Positions 35,447-46,377 of a DNA stretch of 64,000 nucleotides are shown piece by piece. Numbering within the stretch: position 1 is the first letter of the stretch; every line of letters begins with the position of its first letter. The notes below the pieces were generated by a model, which saw only the letters and a list, made by a program, of their open reading frames with translations, was not told the origin of the DNA and ran no database searches. Origin of the DNA: Archangiaceae bacterium (GTDB lineage Bacteria; Myxococcota; Myxococcia; Myxococcales; Myxococcaceae); assembly GCA_016714225.1 (NCBI GenBank), contig JADJNS010000019.1:255992-319991 (forward strand), written 5' to 3'. Position numbers and translations under genes: made by a program.

Positions 35447-35787
35447 TCGCCCACCGCCAGCGTGACCGGGTCACCGTCTTGATCGCTGGTCATCACCGTG
35501 ATGCCCGCGTCGGTGTCTTCGGCGAGCGTCACCCCCGGCGCGGTCACCACCGGCGCGTGGTTCACCGACGCCACCGCGATGCTCACCGTCGCCGGCGCCG
35601 AGTCTTGCTGGCCGTCCGACGCCTTGAAGGTGAACACGTCGGTGCCCCGGTAGCCGGCCGAGGGCACGTAGGTCACGTTCGGCGGCGTACCCATCACCGC
35701 GCCGTGCGCGGGCGCAGCGACGATGGAATAGACGAGAAAGTCCATGTCGACGTCGGTCGCGGTCAGCGCGATGACCTTCGCCGTGTC
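35447..35787 (-). pseudogene. Middle segment of the giant surface protein between two frameshifts
   Basis: Bases 35787-35447 carry repeat 7 (TAKVIALTATDVDMDFLVYS, GTDVFTFKASDGQQDSAPAT) and the start of repeat 8 (VVTAPGVTLAEDTDAGITV) in a frame different from both flanks. Junctions are at about 35788 (accaaccagacacgg) and in the gcgcgcgcg run at 35440-35448. Removing or adding one base at each joins all three frames into one uninterrupted polypeptide. Confidence 0.8.
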
Positions 35788-38700
35788 TGGTTGGTCATCA
35801 CCATCTGCGCCTGCGCCACCGGCGCGTCGTTCACCGTCGCGACCACAATCTGCACGTTGGCCGCCGCCGCCGAGTCGACCGTGCCGTCGTTCGCCTTGAA
35901 CGAGAACACGTCGAACCCGTTGTAGTTGGCGGCCGGAGTGTAGGTGAGGTTCGGCGGCGTGCCGCTCAGCGCGCCGTGCATCGGCTGCAACACCACCGCG
36001 AACGTCAGCGGGTTGCCGTCGAGGTCGGCGCCGGTCAACGTCACGGCCAGCGGCGTGTCTTCTTGGGTCGAGACGTTCTGCCCCGCCGCCGTGGGGGCGT
36101 CGTTCACCGGGCTCACCGTGATGCTCACCACTGCCGGCGGCGAGTCGACCTGCCCGTCATTCACCCGGAAGGTGAAGCTGTCGGGCCCGTTGTAGTTGAG
36201 GGTCGGGGTGTAGGTGCGGGCCGAGCCGCTGCCGGTGAGCGAGCCGTGCAGCGGCGGCACCGTCACCGTGTAGTTGAGCGGGTCGCCGTCGCTGTCGGCG
36301 CCCGTCAAGGTGATGGCCACCGACTGGTCTTCGGGAGTCGTCACCCCCTGCGCGCTCGCGGTCGGCGCGTGGTTCACCGAGCTCACCGACACCGTCACCG
36401 TCGCCACGTTCGAGTCGACCGTGCCGTCGTTCACCTTGAAGGTGAAGCTGTCGCCGCCCTGGTAGCCGGGCGTCGGCGTATAGGTGCGCGTCGCGCTGGT
36501 GCCGGCCGAGAGGGTGCCGTGCATCGGCTGCGCGACGATGACGTAGGTCAACGGGTTGTTGTCGACGTCGGTGCCCACCAAGGTGACCGACACCGCGGTG
36601 TCTTGCGGAGTGCCCACCGCCTGCCCCTGCGCCAGCGGAGCGTCGTTCACCGGCTGCACCAGCACGTTGACCTGTGCCGGCGCCGAGGTCAGCGCGCCGT
36701 CGTTCACCGTGAACTGAAAGCTGTCGGTGCCGTTGAAGTTCAGGTTCGGCGTGTAGGTGAGGTTCGGCGGCGTGCCCGACAGCGTGCCGAACGGGGGCTG
36801 CGCGACGATTTGATACGTCAGCGCGCTGCCCTCGACGTCGGTGCCGTTCAAGGTGATGGCCTTGGCGGTGTCTTCGGGCGTGTTGGTGTTCTGCGCGATG
36901 GCGGTGGGCGCATCATTCACCGCCACCACGGTGATGGTCACCGTCGCCAGCCCGGCCGAGTCGGCGGTGCCGTCGTTCACCTTGAAGGTGAAGCTGTCGG
37001 GCCCGTTGTAGTCGGGCGCGGGCGAGTAGGTGAGGTTCGGCGCGCTGCCGCTCAACGAGCCGTGGGTCGGCGGGTTCACCACCGCGAAGGTGAGCGGCGA
37101 GCCCTCGACGTCGCTGCCGGTCAAGGTGATGGCCTTGGGGGTGTCTTCTTGCACCGAGGCCGCCTGGCCCGCGGGCACCGGCAGGTCGTTCACCGGCGTC
37201 ACGGTGAGGCTCACCGTGCCCGGCGCCGAGTCGACCACGCCGTCGTTCACCTTGAAGGTGAAGCTGTCGGGCCCCGCGTAGTTCAGCGCCGGGGTGTAGG
37301 TGACGCTCGGCGCAGCCCCGCTCAGCGTGCCGTGCGTGGGCGGGCTCACGATGGCGAAGCTCAGCGTGTCGGCGTCGGCGTCGGTGCCGGTGAGCACCAG
37401 GGGGGTGAGCACTCCGTCTTCGGCCACCGAGGCCGAGGTCGGCGTCGCCGTCGGCGGCGCGTTGGCGAGGGTGCGCGCCCGCGCGCGCGCCGCGTTCGGC
37501 CCTACCGCGAAGGCCTGGTACGCGACCAGAAACGCGCGGCTGCCCGACGACGCCAGCGCCGGAGCGAGCTCGTCGGTACTGCCGTTGCTCACCACGAAGG
37601 GCGAGGCGTCGAGCAGCGCCCCGGTCGCGGCCGACACCCGGCGCCCGTACAGGTCACGGTTGGTCGCCCCGTTGGTGGCGTCTTGCCACACCACCTGGAA
37701 GTTCGTGCCGTCGCCCGCCACCGCCGGGTAGCTCTGCGCCTGGGGGCCGGTGCCGAGCTGAATCGTCAGCACTCCGTTGCCCGCGCCATCGACCCGCATG
37801 CCCACCACGTCGATGTCGCTGCCCGAGAGGGCCTCCCAGGCGAGCAGAAACGTGGCGCCGCTCGCGCCCAGCGCGGGGTGGTAGCGAAAGTTGAGCGCGC
37901 TGGCGGCGGCGTAGGTGCGCGCCGCTGCCGCCACCACGCTCGAGCTCACGATGCGGCCGGTGATGTCCCACTGCGACGAAAGGTTCATGTTCTCGTACGC
38001 CACGAAGTAGGTGGCGCCGTTCCACCCGATGGCCGGGCGGCGCTCGGCCCTGGCGCCCTGGCTGATGGCCACCCCCGCCGCGTCGAGCACCGCACCCGCG
38101 CCGCTCACCCGGGCGCCGAAGATGTGAAAGGTGCCCGCGGTGGTGCGGTCGTCTTCCCACACCACCAGCGCGTTGGTGCCGTCGTACGCGACCGCCGGCG
38201 CCTGCTGGTTGTTCGCGGCGGCGCTGACTGGCACGCCGGTCGCGTCGAGCACCGCGCCCGCGGCGCTCACCCGCGCGGCGTAGACGTCGAACACCCCCAG
38301 CGCGGTGCGGTCGTCTTGCCAGACCACCAGGTAGTTGCTGCCCGCCCACGCCACCGCCGGCGCCTTCTGGTTGTTCGCCGCGGTGCTGATGGCGATGGCG
38401 GTGGCGTCGAGCGGCACTCCGGCCGGGCTCACCCGCACTCCGTACACGTCTGAAGCCGCGCCCCGCTGGTCTTCCCACACCACCAGGTAGTTGGTGCCGT
38501 CGAACGCCACCGCGGGGGTGAGCTCGGTGTTGCCGGCGGTCGACAGGCGCGTGCCCGCCGGGGTCTGCACCGCTCCGGCGGCGTTGATGAGCGTGCCGTA
38601 CAGGTCCGAGGTGCCGGCGTTGCGATAGTCGCTCCACACCGACATCACGTTGCTGCCGTCGGAGCCCAGCGCGACCCACAGCTGGTTGCTGGCCGCGGCG

Positions 38701-40382
38701 CTGATGGCGGTGCCGGCCGCGGGCGTCACCGTGGTGCCGCTCACCTGCGCCCCGTAGATGTCGGCCGCGCCGCCGCCGCGGGTGTCGTGCCACGCCACAT
38801 AGAAGGTCGACCCCGCCGCGGTCACGTCGGGCGCGTCTTGCGCGCCGGTCGCGTTGGAGATGACGAAGCCCGAGGGGTCGGTCACCGTCGAGCCGGTGGC
38901 CGGCACCCGCGCGCCGTAGATGTCTCCGGTGCCGGTCGCGCCGTTCTGCCAGACCACCAGGTGGGTGGCGCCGTTCCACGCCACCGAGGGCACCAGGGGG
39001 TTGCCGGTCGAGCTCACCGCGAACGACGAGGCCGCGGGCACGCCGGCCGCCGACACGCGGCGGGCATAGAGGCCGGCCAGGGTGCCGGTCTGCCGCCACA
39101 CCACCAGGTAGTTCGAGCCGTCCCAGTCGACGTCGGGGGTCTGGGCCACGCCTCCTCCGGCCAGGCCGATGTTGAACGGGGCGCCCAACGGCGTGTGGTT
39201 CTGATCGATGCGCACGCCCTCGACCGTCGTGGCGGTGGTGCTCGCCACGTCGTACTGGCCCCAGACCACCAGGTAGCTGGTGCCGCTCCACGCGATGGCC
39301 GGCAGCTCGGCGCTGGTGTCGGGCCCCGGGTCGGCGATGGTGGCGCCCACCGTGTCGAGCGCCACGCCCGCCGCGGTGACCCGCGCGGCGTTCACCCGCG
39401 CGTTCTGACCGTTGTCCTGCGTGAACACCACCATGAAGTCGGTGCCGTTCGAGGCCACCGCCGGGGCGGCCGCGCTGGCGGTGCTGATGGCGATCAGAAT
39501 GCCGTAGGGGTCGAGCGGAGCGCCCGCGGCGTTCAAGCGCGTGCCGTAGATGTCTCGCGCCGCGCCGCCCGGGCCGCGCCCGTCGACCCACACCGCGAGG
39601 TACTGGCTGCCGTTCCACGCGATGGCCGCAGTGTCCTGGTTGCCGGGCGCAGCGACCACGGTGGGCGGGTCGAGCGCAATCTCGGCCGACACCAGCGGGT
39701 CGAGCACCGCCGGCCACGCGCTCGCGTCGAGCACCTCGGCCGGCACGGTGAGGGCGATGGCTCCGTCGGCCCAGCGCGCCGGCACCGCAGTGCGCGCTCC
39801 GGTCGCGTCGACCCAGGTGGCGTGCGAGTAGCGGTAGGCGAGCGCGCCCACCGCCAGGCGCAGGCCCTGCGCGTCGCTGCCCTGGTACTCGGCTCGCGCC
39901 GCGACCCGCACCTCGAGCGGCCCGCGGCCGGCCGGAGCGCGCTCGAAGCGCCACCGCTGCTCGAGGCCCTCGGGCCCGTTCTCGAGCTGCTCTTCGAGCT
40001 CACCCAGCGCCGCGCTCACCGTGCCGTCGGGGTTGCGGCGCCACGCTGCTCGGGCCTTCGAGAGCAGCGCATCGCCGCGCCGCACCTCGGTCGCTCCGAG
40101 CCGCAGCGGCTCGGCCTCGGCGCTCGCCGCGCTCAGCTCGACGCGCCCCGCTTCGACGCGGCTGGTGTACGTGGTGTGGGCTCCGGTGAAGCCCTGGGGC
40201 GACTCGCGAAACGCGAAGTGCGTGCGCCGCATCACCTCGGCGAGCGTCAGCGCTTCACCCGTCGAGGGGCTCGCCTTCGATGGCTGCGGCGCCTTCACCG
40301 CCAGGCCCACTGCACCCGCCGCCAGCAACGACACGAAAGCCGACCACAGTCCGCGACTGCGCCACTTGTTCTGAAGTGTCAT
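35763..40382 (-). CDS. Giant secreted propeller and cadherin-like repeat protein, N-terminal part
   Basis: About 1540 residues in this frame, over 1900 if the downstream frame breaks are repaired. Signal anchor SLLAAGAVGLAVKAPQP after ATG 40382. Residues about 40-250 are a unique domain. About 250-940 hold a dozen repeats with cores IAWNGSQYLAVWVDGRG, VAWAGSNYLVVWQDDRT and VAYDGTNALVVWEDDRT, a beta-propeller-type array. Then come six of the ten cadherin/VCBS-like repeats of about 90 residues (SVQEDTPKAITLTGSDVEGS, PLTFAVVNPPTHGSLSG, PDSFTFKVNDG). A role in cell-surface adhesion is likely. The frame ends prematurely at TNQTRRRSSR. Two palindromes lie upstream at 40450-40475. Confidence 0.88.
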   Translation of the reverse strand: MTLQNKWRSRGLWSAFVSLLAAGAVGLAVKAPQPSKASPSTGEALTLAEVMRRTHFAFRESPQGFTGAHTTYTSRVEAGRVELSAASAEAEPLRLGATEVRRGDALLSKARAAWRRNPDGTVSAALGELEEQLENGPEGLEQRWRFERAPAGRGPLEVRVAARAEYQGSDAQGLRLAVGALAYRYSHATWVDATGARTAVPARWADGAIALTVPAEVLDASAWPAVLDPLVSAEIALDPPTVVAAPGNQDTAAIAWNGSQYLAVWVDGRGPGGAARDIYGTRLNAAGAPLDPYGILIAISTASAAAPAVASNGTDFMVVFTQDNGQNARVNAARVTAAGVALDTVGATIADPGPDTSAELPAIAWSGTSYLVVWGQYDVASTTATTVEGVRIDQNHTPLGAPFNIGLAGGGVAQTPDVDWDGSNYLVVWRQTGTLAGLYARRVSAAGVPAASSFAVSSTGNPLVPSVAWNGATHLVVWQNGATGTGDIYGARVPATGSTVTDPSGFVISNATGAQDAPDVTAAGSTFYVAWHDTRGGGAADIYGAQVSGTTVTPAAGTAISAAASNQLWVALGSDGSNVMSVWSDYRNAGTSDLYGTLINAAGAVQTPAGTRLSTAGNTELTPAVAFDGTNYLVVWEDQRGAASDVYGVRVSPAGVPLDATAIAISTAANNQKAPAVAWAGSNYLVVWQDDRTALGVFDVYAARVSAAGAVLDATGVPVSAAANNQQAPAVAYDGTNALVVWEDDRTTAGTFHIFGARVSGAGAVLDAAGVAISQGARAERRPAIGWNGATYFVAYENMNLSSQWDITGRIVSSSVVAAAARTYAAASALNFRYHPALGASGATFLLAWEALSGSDIDVVGMRVDGAGNGVLTIQLGTGPQAQSYPAVAGDGTNFQVVWQDATNGATNRDLYGRRVSAATGALLDASPFVVSNGSTDELAPALASSGSRAFLVAYQAFAVGPNAARARARTLANAPPTATPTSASVAEDGVLTPLVLTGTDADADTLSFAIVSPPTHGTLSGAAPSVTYTPALNYAGPDSFTFKVNDGVVDSAPGTVSLTVTPVNDLPVPAGQAASVQEDTPKAITLTGSDVEGSPLTFAVVNPPTHGSLSGSAPNLTYSPAPDYNGPDSFTFKVNDGTADSAGLATVTITVVAVNDAPTAIAQNTNTPEDTAKAITLNGTDVEGSALTYQIVAQPPFGTLSGTPPNLTYTPNLNFNGTDSFQFTVNDGALTSAPAQVNVLVQPVNDAPLAQGQAVGTPQDTAVSVTLVGTDVDNNPLTYVIVAQPMHGTLSAGTSATRTYTPTPGYQGGDSFTFKVNDGTVDSNVATVTVSVSSVNHAPTASAQGVTTPEDQSVAITLTGADSDGDPLNYTVTVPPLHGSLTGSGSARTYTPTLNYNGPDSFTFRVNDGQVDSPPAVVSITVSPVNDAPTAAGQNVSTQEDTPLAVTLTGADLDGNPLTFAVVLQPMHGALSGTPPNLTYTPAANYNGFDVFSFKANDGTVDSAAAANVQIVVATVNDAPVAQAQMVMTNQTRRRSSR

Positions 40383-40449
40383 GACCCTCTCCGGCGCCCG
40401 CACGCTGCGGTGGCTGCCGTCGACCGACAGTTTAAAGCGAATGGAAACG

Positions 40450-40475
40450 GTGAGCTCACGCGCAAACTTTGCGCG
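40450..40475. promoter_or_regulatory. Two adjacent perfect palindromes before the giant surface-protein gene
   Basis: GTGAGCTCAC (40450-40459) runs directly into CGCGCAAACTTTGCGCG (40459-40475, 8-bp arms round one base), sharing one C. They lie 68-93 bases upstream of the leftward start at 40382, next to the AT-rich ttTAAAg at 40430. Candidate operator or regulatory hairpin. Confidence 0.5.
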
Positions 40476-40492
40476 CGGTCATCGAGCGACTC

Positions 40493-40650
40493 CTACTCTG
40501 CCGCAGGTGGGCGCTTCTGCTCCCCTGGGGCACCCCGCGCAGGCGGCCGCGGCCTCGGCAGGGGGCCCGACTCGACATCGTCCGCGAACACGGCCCGGCG
40601 ACCGCGTTCGTGCCCAGCAGGGCCGGCAAGAGCACGAGAAGGTGGCGCAT
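40493..40650 (-). pseudogene. Remnant of a small secreted-protein gene
   Basis: From ATG 40650 a convincing signal peptide MRHLLVLLPALLGTNAVAG is read; in the next frame the bases continue VFADDVESGPLPRPRPPARG to TAG 40493. The FADD-ES-G phrase is common right after signal peptides of myxobacterial secreted proteins. A one-base loss near 40595 would join them, but the product would be only about 50 residues and lacks a folded domain, so this is a truncated leftover. Bases 40651-40856 hold nothing I can call. Confidence 0.4.
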
Positions 40651-40856
40651 CGCGGCTCGAGTCGCCCCATGGTGGGGTGACCTCGCGCCACGTCCCTGGC
40701 GCCGCGCCGCGAGGCCACCGTCCTCCAGAGCGGACAGGTGCGGCCCGTGGCCTGTCGCGGCCGCGGTCACCGCCCCGTCCCGCCCGGGGCAAGCGCCCGA
40801 CATGAGAAGAGCTCGCCCGTCGCCGGCCTGGCGCGGCCCCTGCCTTACCGCCGCCG

Positions 40857-42884
40857 ATGCGCTCACCCCTGCCTCTGCTCGTCGCGCTCGCCGCGTGCAC
40901 CGGCGACATCTTTCGCCCCGGTTCGCACCCAGCCGAGCCGGGCCCGGCGCCCGACCCGGCCGACGTGCTGCCGGTGGCTCCGCGGTGCGAGCCGGCCACC
41001 GGCCCGGTCGCCCTCGAGACGCTCGCCGCCGACTTCGCGCGCGACGTCTACCCGCTGCTCACCCGGCCGGTGAACGGGTGCGCCGGCTGCCACGGCGAGG
41101 GCCTGGGCCGCCGCTTCGTGGTCACCGCCAGCGCCCGCGAGACCTTCGACGCCGCGCGCGCCGCGGGGCTTCTCGGCCAGGGCCCGGCCTCGTTGGTCGC
41201 CCGCCTGACCGCCGCCGACGAGACCCTGCGCATGCCGAAGGGCAGCACCTGGAGCCAGAGCGAGGTGTCGAGCCTCGCCGCGCTCACCTGCCGGCTGGCA
41301 GGCTACGAGGCGCAGAGGTGCGCGAGCGAGGTGCGCGAGCCCGGCGCCGCGCCGGTGCGCCGGCTCACCCGCTTCGAGTACGACAACACCGTCGCCGACC
41401 TGTTCGGCCTCAGCTACGGCCCCGGCACGCCGGCGCCGGCCGGCACCTTTCCCAACGAGGAAGAGGCGTTCGGCTTTCTCAACAACGCCGAGCAGCAGAC
41501 GGTGAGCCAGCTGCTCGCCGACAAGTACCTCGAGGCCGCCGAGGCGGTGGTGGCGCGCGTCGACGTCGCGGCGCTGGCGGCCTGCACCCCGGCCGAGACC
41601 GAGCTCGCCTGCGCCACCCGCTTCGTGCAGTCGCTCGGCCGCCGCGCCTTCAGGCGCCCGCTCACCGCCTCCGAGTCGGCCGACTACGTCGGGCTCTACA
41701 GCGGGGCGAAGCCGCAGTGGGGGCACCTGCGAGGGCTGCAGCTGGTCGCCGAGGCGATGCTGCAGTCGCCGCTGTTCCTCTACCGGGTCGAGGTCGGCGC
41801 GGCGGGGCCCGAGGGCAGCGTGGTGCGCCTCACCGGCTTCGAGCTCGCCACCCGGCTCTCGTACCTGCTGCTGGGCACCACCCCCGACCGCGCGCTGCTC
41901 GACGCCGCCGAGCGCGGGCAGCTCGACACCGACGCGCAGGTCGAGGCCCAGGCGCGCGCGATGCTCTACGACGCCCCCGGCAAGCCCCGCCCCCGCGCCC
42001 GCGCGGTGGTCACCGAGTTTCACCGGCAGTGGCTGCAGCTCGGCCGCCTCGACAGCGCCGCGAAAGACCCCAGCCGCTACCCCACCTGGCCGCAGCTGCA
42101 GCCGCACCTCGCCGCCGAGACCCGCACCTTCATCGACGCGGTGTTCTGGGCCCGCCCCTCGACGCTGGCGCTGTTCGACGCGAGCTCGACGTACCTCGAC
42201 CGCACCCTCGCCGAGTTCTACGGGCTGCCGCGCGTCACCTCGCAGCCCGACTCGGCCTACGTCGAGGTGCCGCTCGCCGGCACCGCGCGCGCTGGCCTGC
42301 TCACCCAGGGCCACCTGCTCGCCATGCTCGCGTCGGCGGTCGAGACCTCGCCGATTCAGCGCGGCAAGTTCGTGCGCGAGCAGCTGCTCTGCCAGGCGCT
42401 GCCGCTGCCCGACCCGAACCTGATGATCGAGCCCCCCAGCCCCGACCCGACCCGCTCGACCCGCGAGCGCTTCGCGCAGCACTCGGCCGACCCGCTGTGC
42501 GCCCAGTGCCACGTGAAGATGGACCCCATCGGCTTCGGGCTCGAGTCGTTCGACGCGGTGGGCGCCGCTCGGAGCTTCGACGGGCCCCACCCGGTCGACG
42601 ACACCGGCAACATCGTCGCCACGGTCGACATCGACGGCCCGTTCAAGGGCGGCGTCGAGCTGGGGGCCCGCCTGGCGAAGAGCTCCGAGGTGCGCGACTG
42701 CATGGCGCTGCAGTGGTTTCGCTTCGCGCACGGCCGCTCGTACGGGCCCACCGACGCCTGCGGCTTCAACCGGCTCAAGGCGGGCTTCGCGGCGAGCGGC
42801 GGCGACGCGCGCGCGCTGCTGCTCGCGCTCACCCAGACCGACGCCTTTCTCTACCGCCGCGTCACCACCGGAGCCACGCCATGA
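40857..42884 (+). CDS. DUF1592/DUF1588-type cytochrome-like exported protein
   Basis: 675 residues; exported lipoprotein-like start MRSPLPLLVALAACTGD. The family layout is complete: N-terminal CAGCHG heme-c site (NGCAGCHGEG), DUF1587 LTRFEYDNTVADLFGL, DUF1595 RRAFRRPLTASESADY, DUF1592 ATRLSYLLLGTTPDRALLDA and LAEFYGLPRV, DUF1588 with a second heme-type site PLCAQCHVKMDPIGFGLESF, and DUF1585 at the end (FRFAHGRSYGPTDACG). Found in planctomycetes and myxobacteria, always next to a DUF1552 protein; function unknown, probably extracytoplasmic redox. Its TGA overlaps the next ATG (ATGA), so the two are translated together. Confidence 0.93.
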   Translation: MRSPLPLLVALAACTGDIFRPGSHPAEPGPAPDPADVLPVAPRCEPATGPVALETLAADFARDVYPLLTRPVNGCAGCHGEGLGRRFVVTASARETFDAARAAGLLGQGPASLVARLTAADETLRMPKGSTWSQSEVSSLAALTCRLAGYEAQRCASEVREPGAAPVRRLTRFEYDNTVADLFGLSYGPGTPAPAGTFPNEEEAFGFLNNAEQQTVSQLLADKYLEAAEAVVARVDVAALAACTPAETELACATRFVQSLGRRAFRRPLTASESADYVGLYSGAKPQWGHLRGLQLVAEAMLQSPLFLYRVEVGAAGPEGSVVRLTGFELATRLSYLLLGTTPDRALLDAAERGQLDTDAQVEAQARAMLYDAPGKPRPRARAVVTEFHRQWLQLGRLDSAAKDPSRYPTWPQLQPHLAAETRTFIDAVFWARPSTLALFDASSTYLDRTLAEFYGLPRVTSQPDSAYVEVPLAGTARAGLLTQGHLLAMLASAVETSPIQRGKFVREQLLCQALPLPDPNLMIEPPSPDPTRSTRERFAQHSADPLCAQCHVKMDPIGFGLESFDAVGAARSFDGPHPVDDTGNIVATVDIDGPFKGGVELGARLAKSSEVRDCMALQWFRFAHGRSYGPTDACGFNRLKAGFAASGGDARALLLALTQTDAFLYRRVTTGATP

Positions 42885-44260
42885 GCACCCGACCGCTGAG
42901 CCGCCGCACCCTCTTGCGCGGAGCCGGAGGCATCGGCATCGCCCTGCCCTTTCTCACCGCCATGGAGGCGCGCGCGCAGGCCGCCCCGCCCCGCCGCTTC
43001 ATCTCGTTCTACACGGCGCACGGGTTTCACCGCGACACGATGAACCTCACCGGCACCGAGACCCAGTTCAAGCTCAGCCCGGCGCTCACCAGCCTCACGC
43101 CCTGGCAGTCGAAGCTGCTGGTGCTCGACAACGTCGACCTCGAGGTCGGCTACCACGCCGCGGTGCGCGCGCCGCACTTCGCCATCGCGATGCTGCTCAG
43201 CGGCCTCGAGATTCAGAGCGGCACGCTGTTCACCGCCGGCACCGACCAGGGCCCGGTGTCGGCCGGCTGGGGCGGCGGCATCACCATCGACCAGAAGATG
43301 GCGCAGACCATCGGGCGCAGCTACCCGCTGGCGTCGCTCGAGCTGGGCGTGCAGGTCGGCCCCGCCAACGTGTGGTCGCGGCTCTCGTACACCGGCCCGG
43401 CGCAGCCGGTGGCGCCCGAAGAGCGGCCGCTCAGCGCCTTCACCCGGGTGTTCGGCAACTTCACCCCGCCGGGCACCACCCCGCCGCCCCTCGATGCGAA
43501 GACCCTGCAGCGGCGGTCGATCATCGACCGGGTGAAGGGCGACTTCGCCACCCTGAACGCGCGGCTGGGCCCTGAAGACCGGCGCCGCGTCGACGCGCAC
43601 CTCACCGCGATTCGCGAAATCGAGCGGCGGCTGAGCGTGGTCGCGCCGCCGCCGGCGTCGAGCGCCTGCAGCAAGCCCGCGGCGCCGCCCAGCTTCAACG
43701 TGAACGACGTGAGCCGCTTCGAAGAGGTCGGCCGCCTGCAGATGGACATCATGGCCATGGCCATCACCTGCAACCTCACCGCGGTCGGTCAGCTGATGTG
43801 GAGCTGGTGCCAGAACCAGCTCGTCTTCTCGCAGCTCGGGCTCACCCAGGGCCACCACCTGCTCTCGCACTCGGCGCTCAGCAACACCCAGGGCCAGGCC
43901 GACCTGGCGAAGATCGACCGCTTCTACGCCGACCAGCTCGCCTACCTGCTCGGCAAGCTCTCGCTGCCCGAAGGCAACGGCACGGTGCTCGACAGCTGCA
44001 CGGTGCTCTGGCTCTCCGAGCTCGCCAAGGGCAACGCGCACGACAACCGCGACATGTCGTTTCTGCTCGCCGGCAGCTGCGGCGGCTACTTCAAGACCGG
44101 GCGCTTGGTGCGCTTTCCCACCGCGGCGTGGTCGAACGACCTGCTGGTCTCGCTGCTGAACGCGATGCGCGTCACCGACGCTGCGGGTGGCCCGGTGCAG
44201 ACCTTCGGCAACCCGGCCTGGTGCAAGCAGCGCGGCGGGCTCAACGAGCTTCGGGCCTGA
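42881..44260 (+). CDS. DUF1552 Tat-exported protein, partner of the DUF1592 cytochrome
   Basis: 459 residues. Twin-arginine signal STRPLSRRTLLRGAGGIGIA, so exported folded, probably with a cofactor or metal. Family blocks: RRFISFYTAHGFHRDT, KLLVLDNVDLEVGYHA, VSAGWGGGITIDQKMAQTIG, SLELGVQVGPANVW, LSYTGPAQPVAPEERPLSAF, AIREIERRLSVV and LWLSELAKGNAHDNRDMSFL. Resembles alkaline-phosphatase-fold (DUF1501-like) proteins. The DUF1592-DUF1552 pair is conserved in Myxococcota and Planctomycetota. ATG 42881 overlaps the upstream stop. Role unproven. Confidence 0.93.
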   Translation: MSTRPLSRRTLLRGAGGIGIALPFLTAMEARAQAAPPRRFISFYTAHGFHRDTMNLTGTETQFKLSPALTSLTPWQSKLLVLDNVDLEVGYHAAVRAPHFAIAMLLSGLEIQSGTLFTAGTDQGPVSAGWGGGITIDQKMAQTIGRSYPLASLELGVQVGPANVWSRLSYTGPAQPVAPEERPLSAFTRVFGNFTPPGTTPPPLDAKTLQRRSIIDRVKGDFATLNARLGPEDRRRVDAHLTAIREIERRLSVVAPPPASSACSKPAAPPSFNVNDVSRFEEVGRLQMDIMAMAITCNLTAVGQLMWSWCQNQLVFSQLGLTQGHHLLSHSALSNTQGQADLAKIDRFYADQLAYLLGKLSLPEGNGTVLDSCTVLWLSELAKGNAHDNRDMSFLLAGSCGGYFKTGRLVRFPTAAWSNDLLVSLLNAMRVTDAAGGPVQTFGNPAWCKQRGGLNELRA

Positions 44261-44275
44261 TGCGCCCGCGCGCCC

Positions 44276-45061
44276 TCAGTCTCCCGCCACGTCCCACAGC
44301 TCGAAGTCGCTCAGCTCGACCGACCAGCCGGCCACCGCGCCTCCAGCGGTGTTGTAGTGGTTGATGCCCACCCGCAGCTCCGAGGGCACTGCCTGGCTGC
44401 GGTCGAAGGTCGGGCCCCCGTCGAGCGGTGCGTAGAGCGTGCGGCGCCCGTCGAGGGTGAGCTCGACGAAGCCGCTCTGCTTCCACCGCACCTCGAGCGC
44501 ATGCGGCGTGTCGACCGTCACCTCGGTGTCGCCGTTGCCGAACACCTCGCCCGCGTGCAGCAGGTCGGGCGCCGAGTAGTAGGCCAGCGCGCCCTGCGGG
44601 TTGAGCGCGGTGCTGAGCAGAAAGCGGGTGCCCGCGCGGTCGGTGAGCACCAGAAAGCCGGTGTTGCCCTTGAAGTCGACCGGGCCCTTGATGGTGAAGC
44701 GGCCGGTCAGCCGGCCCTCGCCGCCGGCAGGCAGCAGCGCCGCGCGGCTCACCACCGCCACCGCCGGCCCCACCGCAGAGCTGTCGGTGCGCGCCGACAC
44801 CGCGTTGCACGCGCCCACGGTGACGACCGCACCAGCGGGGGCACGCACCGCGTCGAAGCCCTCGGCCGCCTGCCGCCACGTCTGGTGCGCGGCCGGGGCG
44901 GGCCACCCATAGCCGCCGTCGGGCCGCACGCAGCGCTGCCCGCAGCACTGCAGCCCGCCCGGGCAGGCGTGCGCCTCGTCGCAGGCGAGGCCCTCGACCG
45001 AGAGCTCGGGGGGCACGCACGCCGAAGCGGCGATCAACACCGGGACCAGAGCGCAGCGCAC
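44276..45061 (-). CDS. Lipoprotein with LamG/DUF1080-like domain
   Basis: 261 residues; signal with lipobox MRCALVPVLIAASAC. A short Cys module follows (CDEAHACPGGLQCCGQRC). The rest is a beta-sandwich resembling concanavalin/DUF1080 folds: GRFTIKGPVDFKGNTGFLVL, TPHALEVRWKQSGFVELTLD, RRTLYAPLDGGP and GWSVELSDFELWDV. Likely binds carbohydrate on the surface. Convergent with the DUF1552 gene, 15 bases between stops. It starts 20 bases after the end of the sigma-54 activator gene on the same strand and could be read through from that operon. Confidence 0.75.
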   Translation of the reverse strand: MRCALVPVLIAASACVPPELSVEGLACDEAHACPGGLQCCGQRCVRPDGGYGWPAPAAHQTWRQAAEGFDAVRAPAGAVVTVGACNAVSARTDSSAVGPAVAVVSRAALLPAGGEGRLTGRFTIKGPVDFKGNTGFLVLTDRAGTRFLLSTALNPQGALAYYSAPDLLHAGEVFGNGDTEVTVDTPHALEVRWKQSGFVELTLDGRRTLYAPLDGGPTFDRSQAVPSELRVGINHYNTAGGAVAGWSVELSDFELWDVAGD

Positions 45062-45081
45062 GGGAGGGCCTGAAGACTAGC

Positions 45082-46373
<1,292 letters not shown>

Positions 46374-46377
<4 letters not shown>

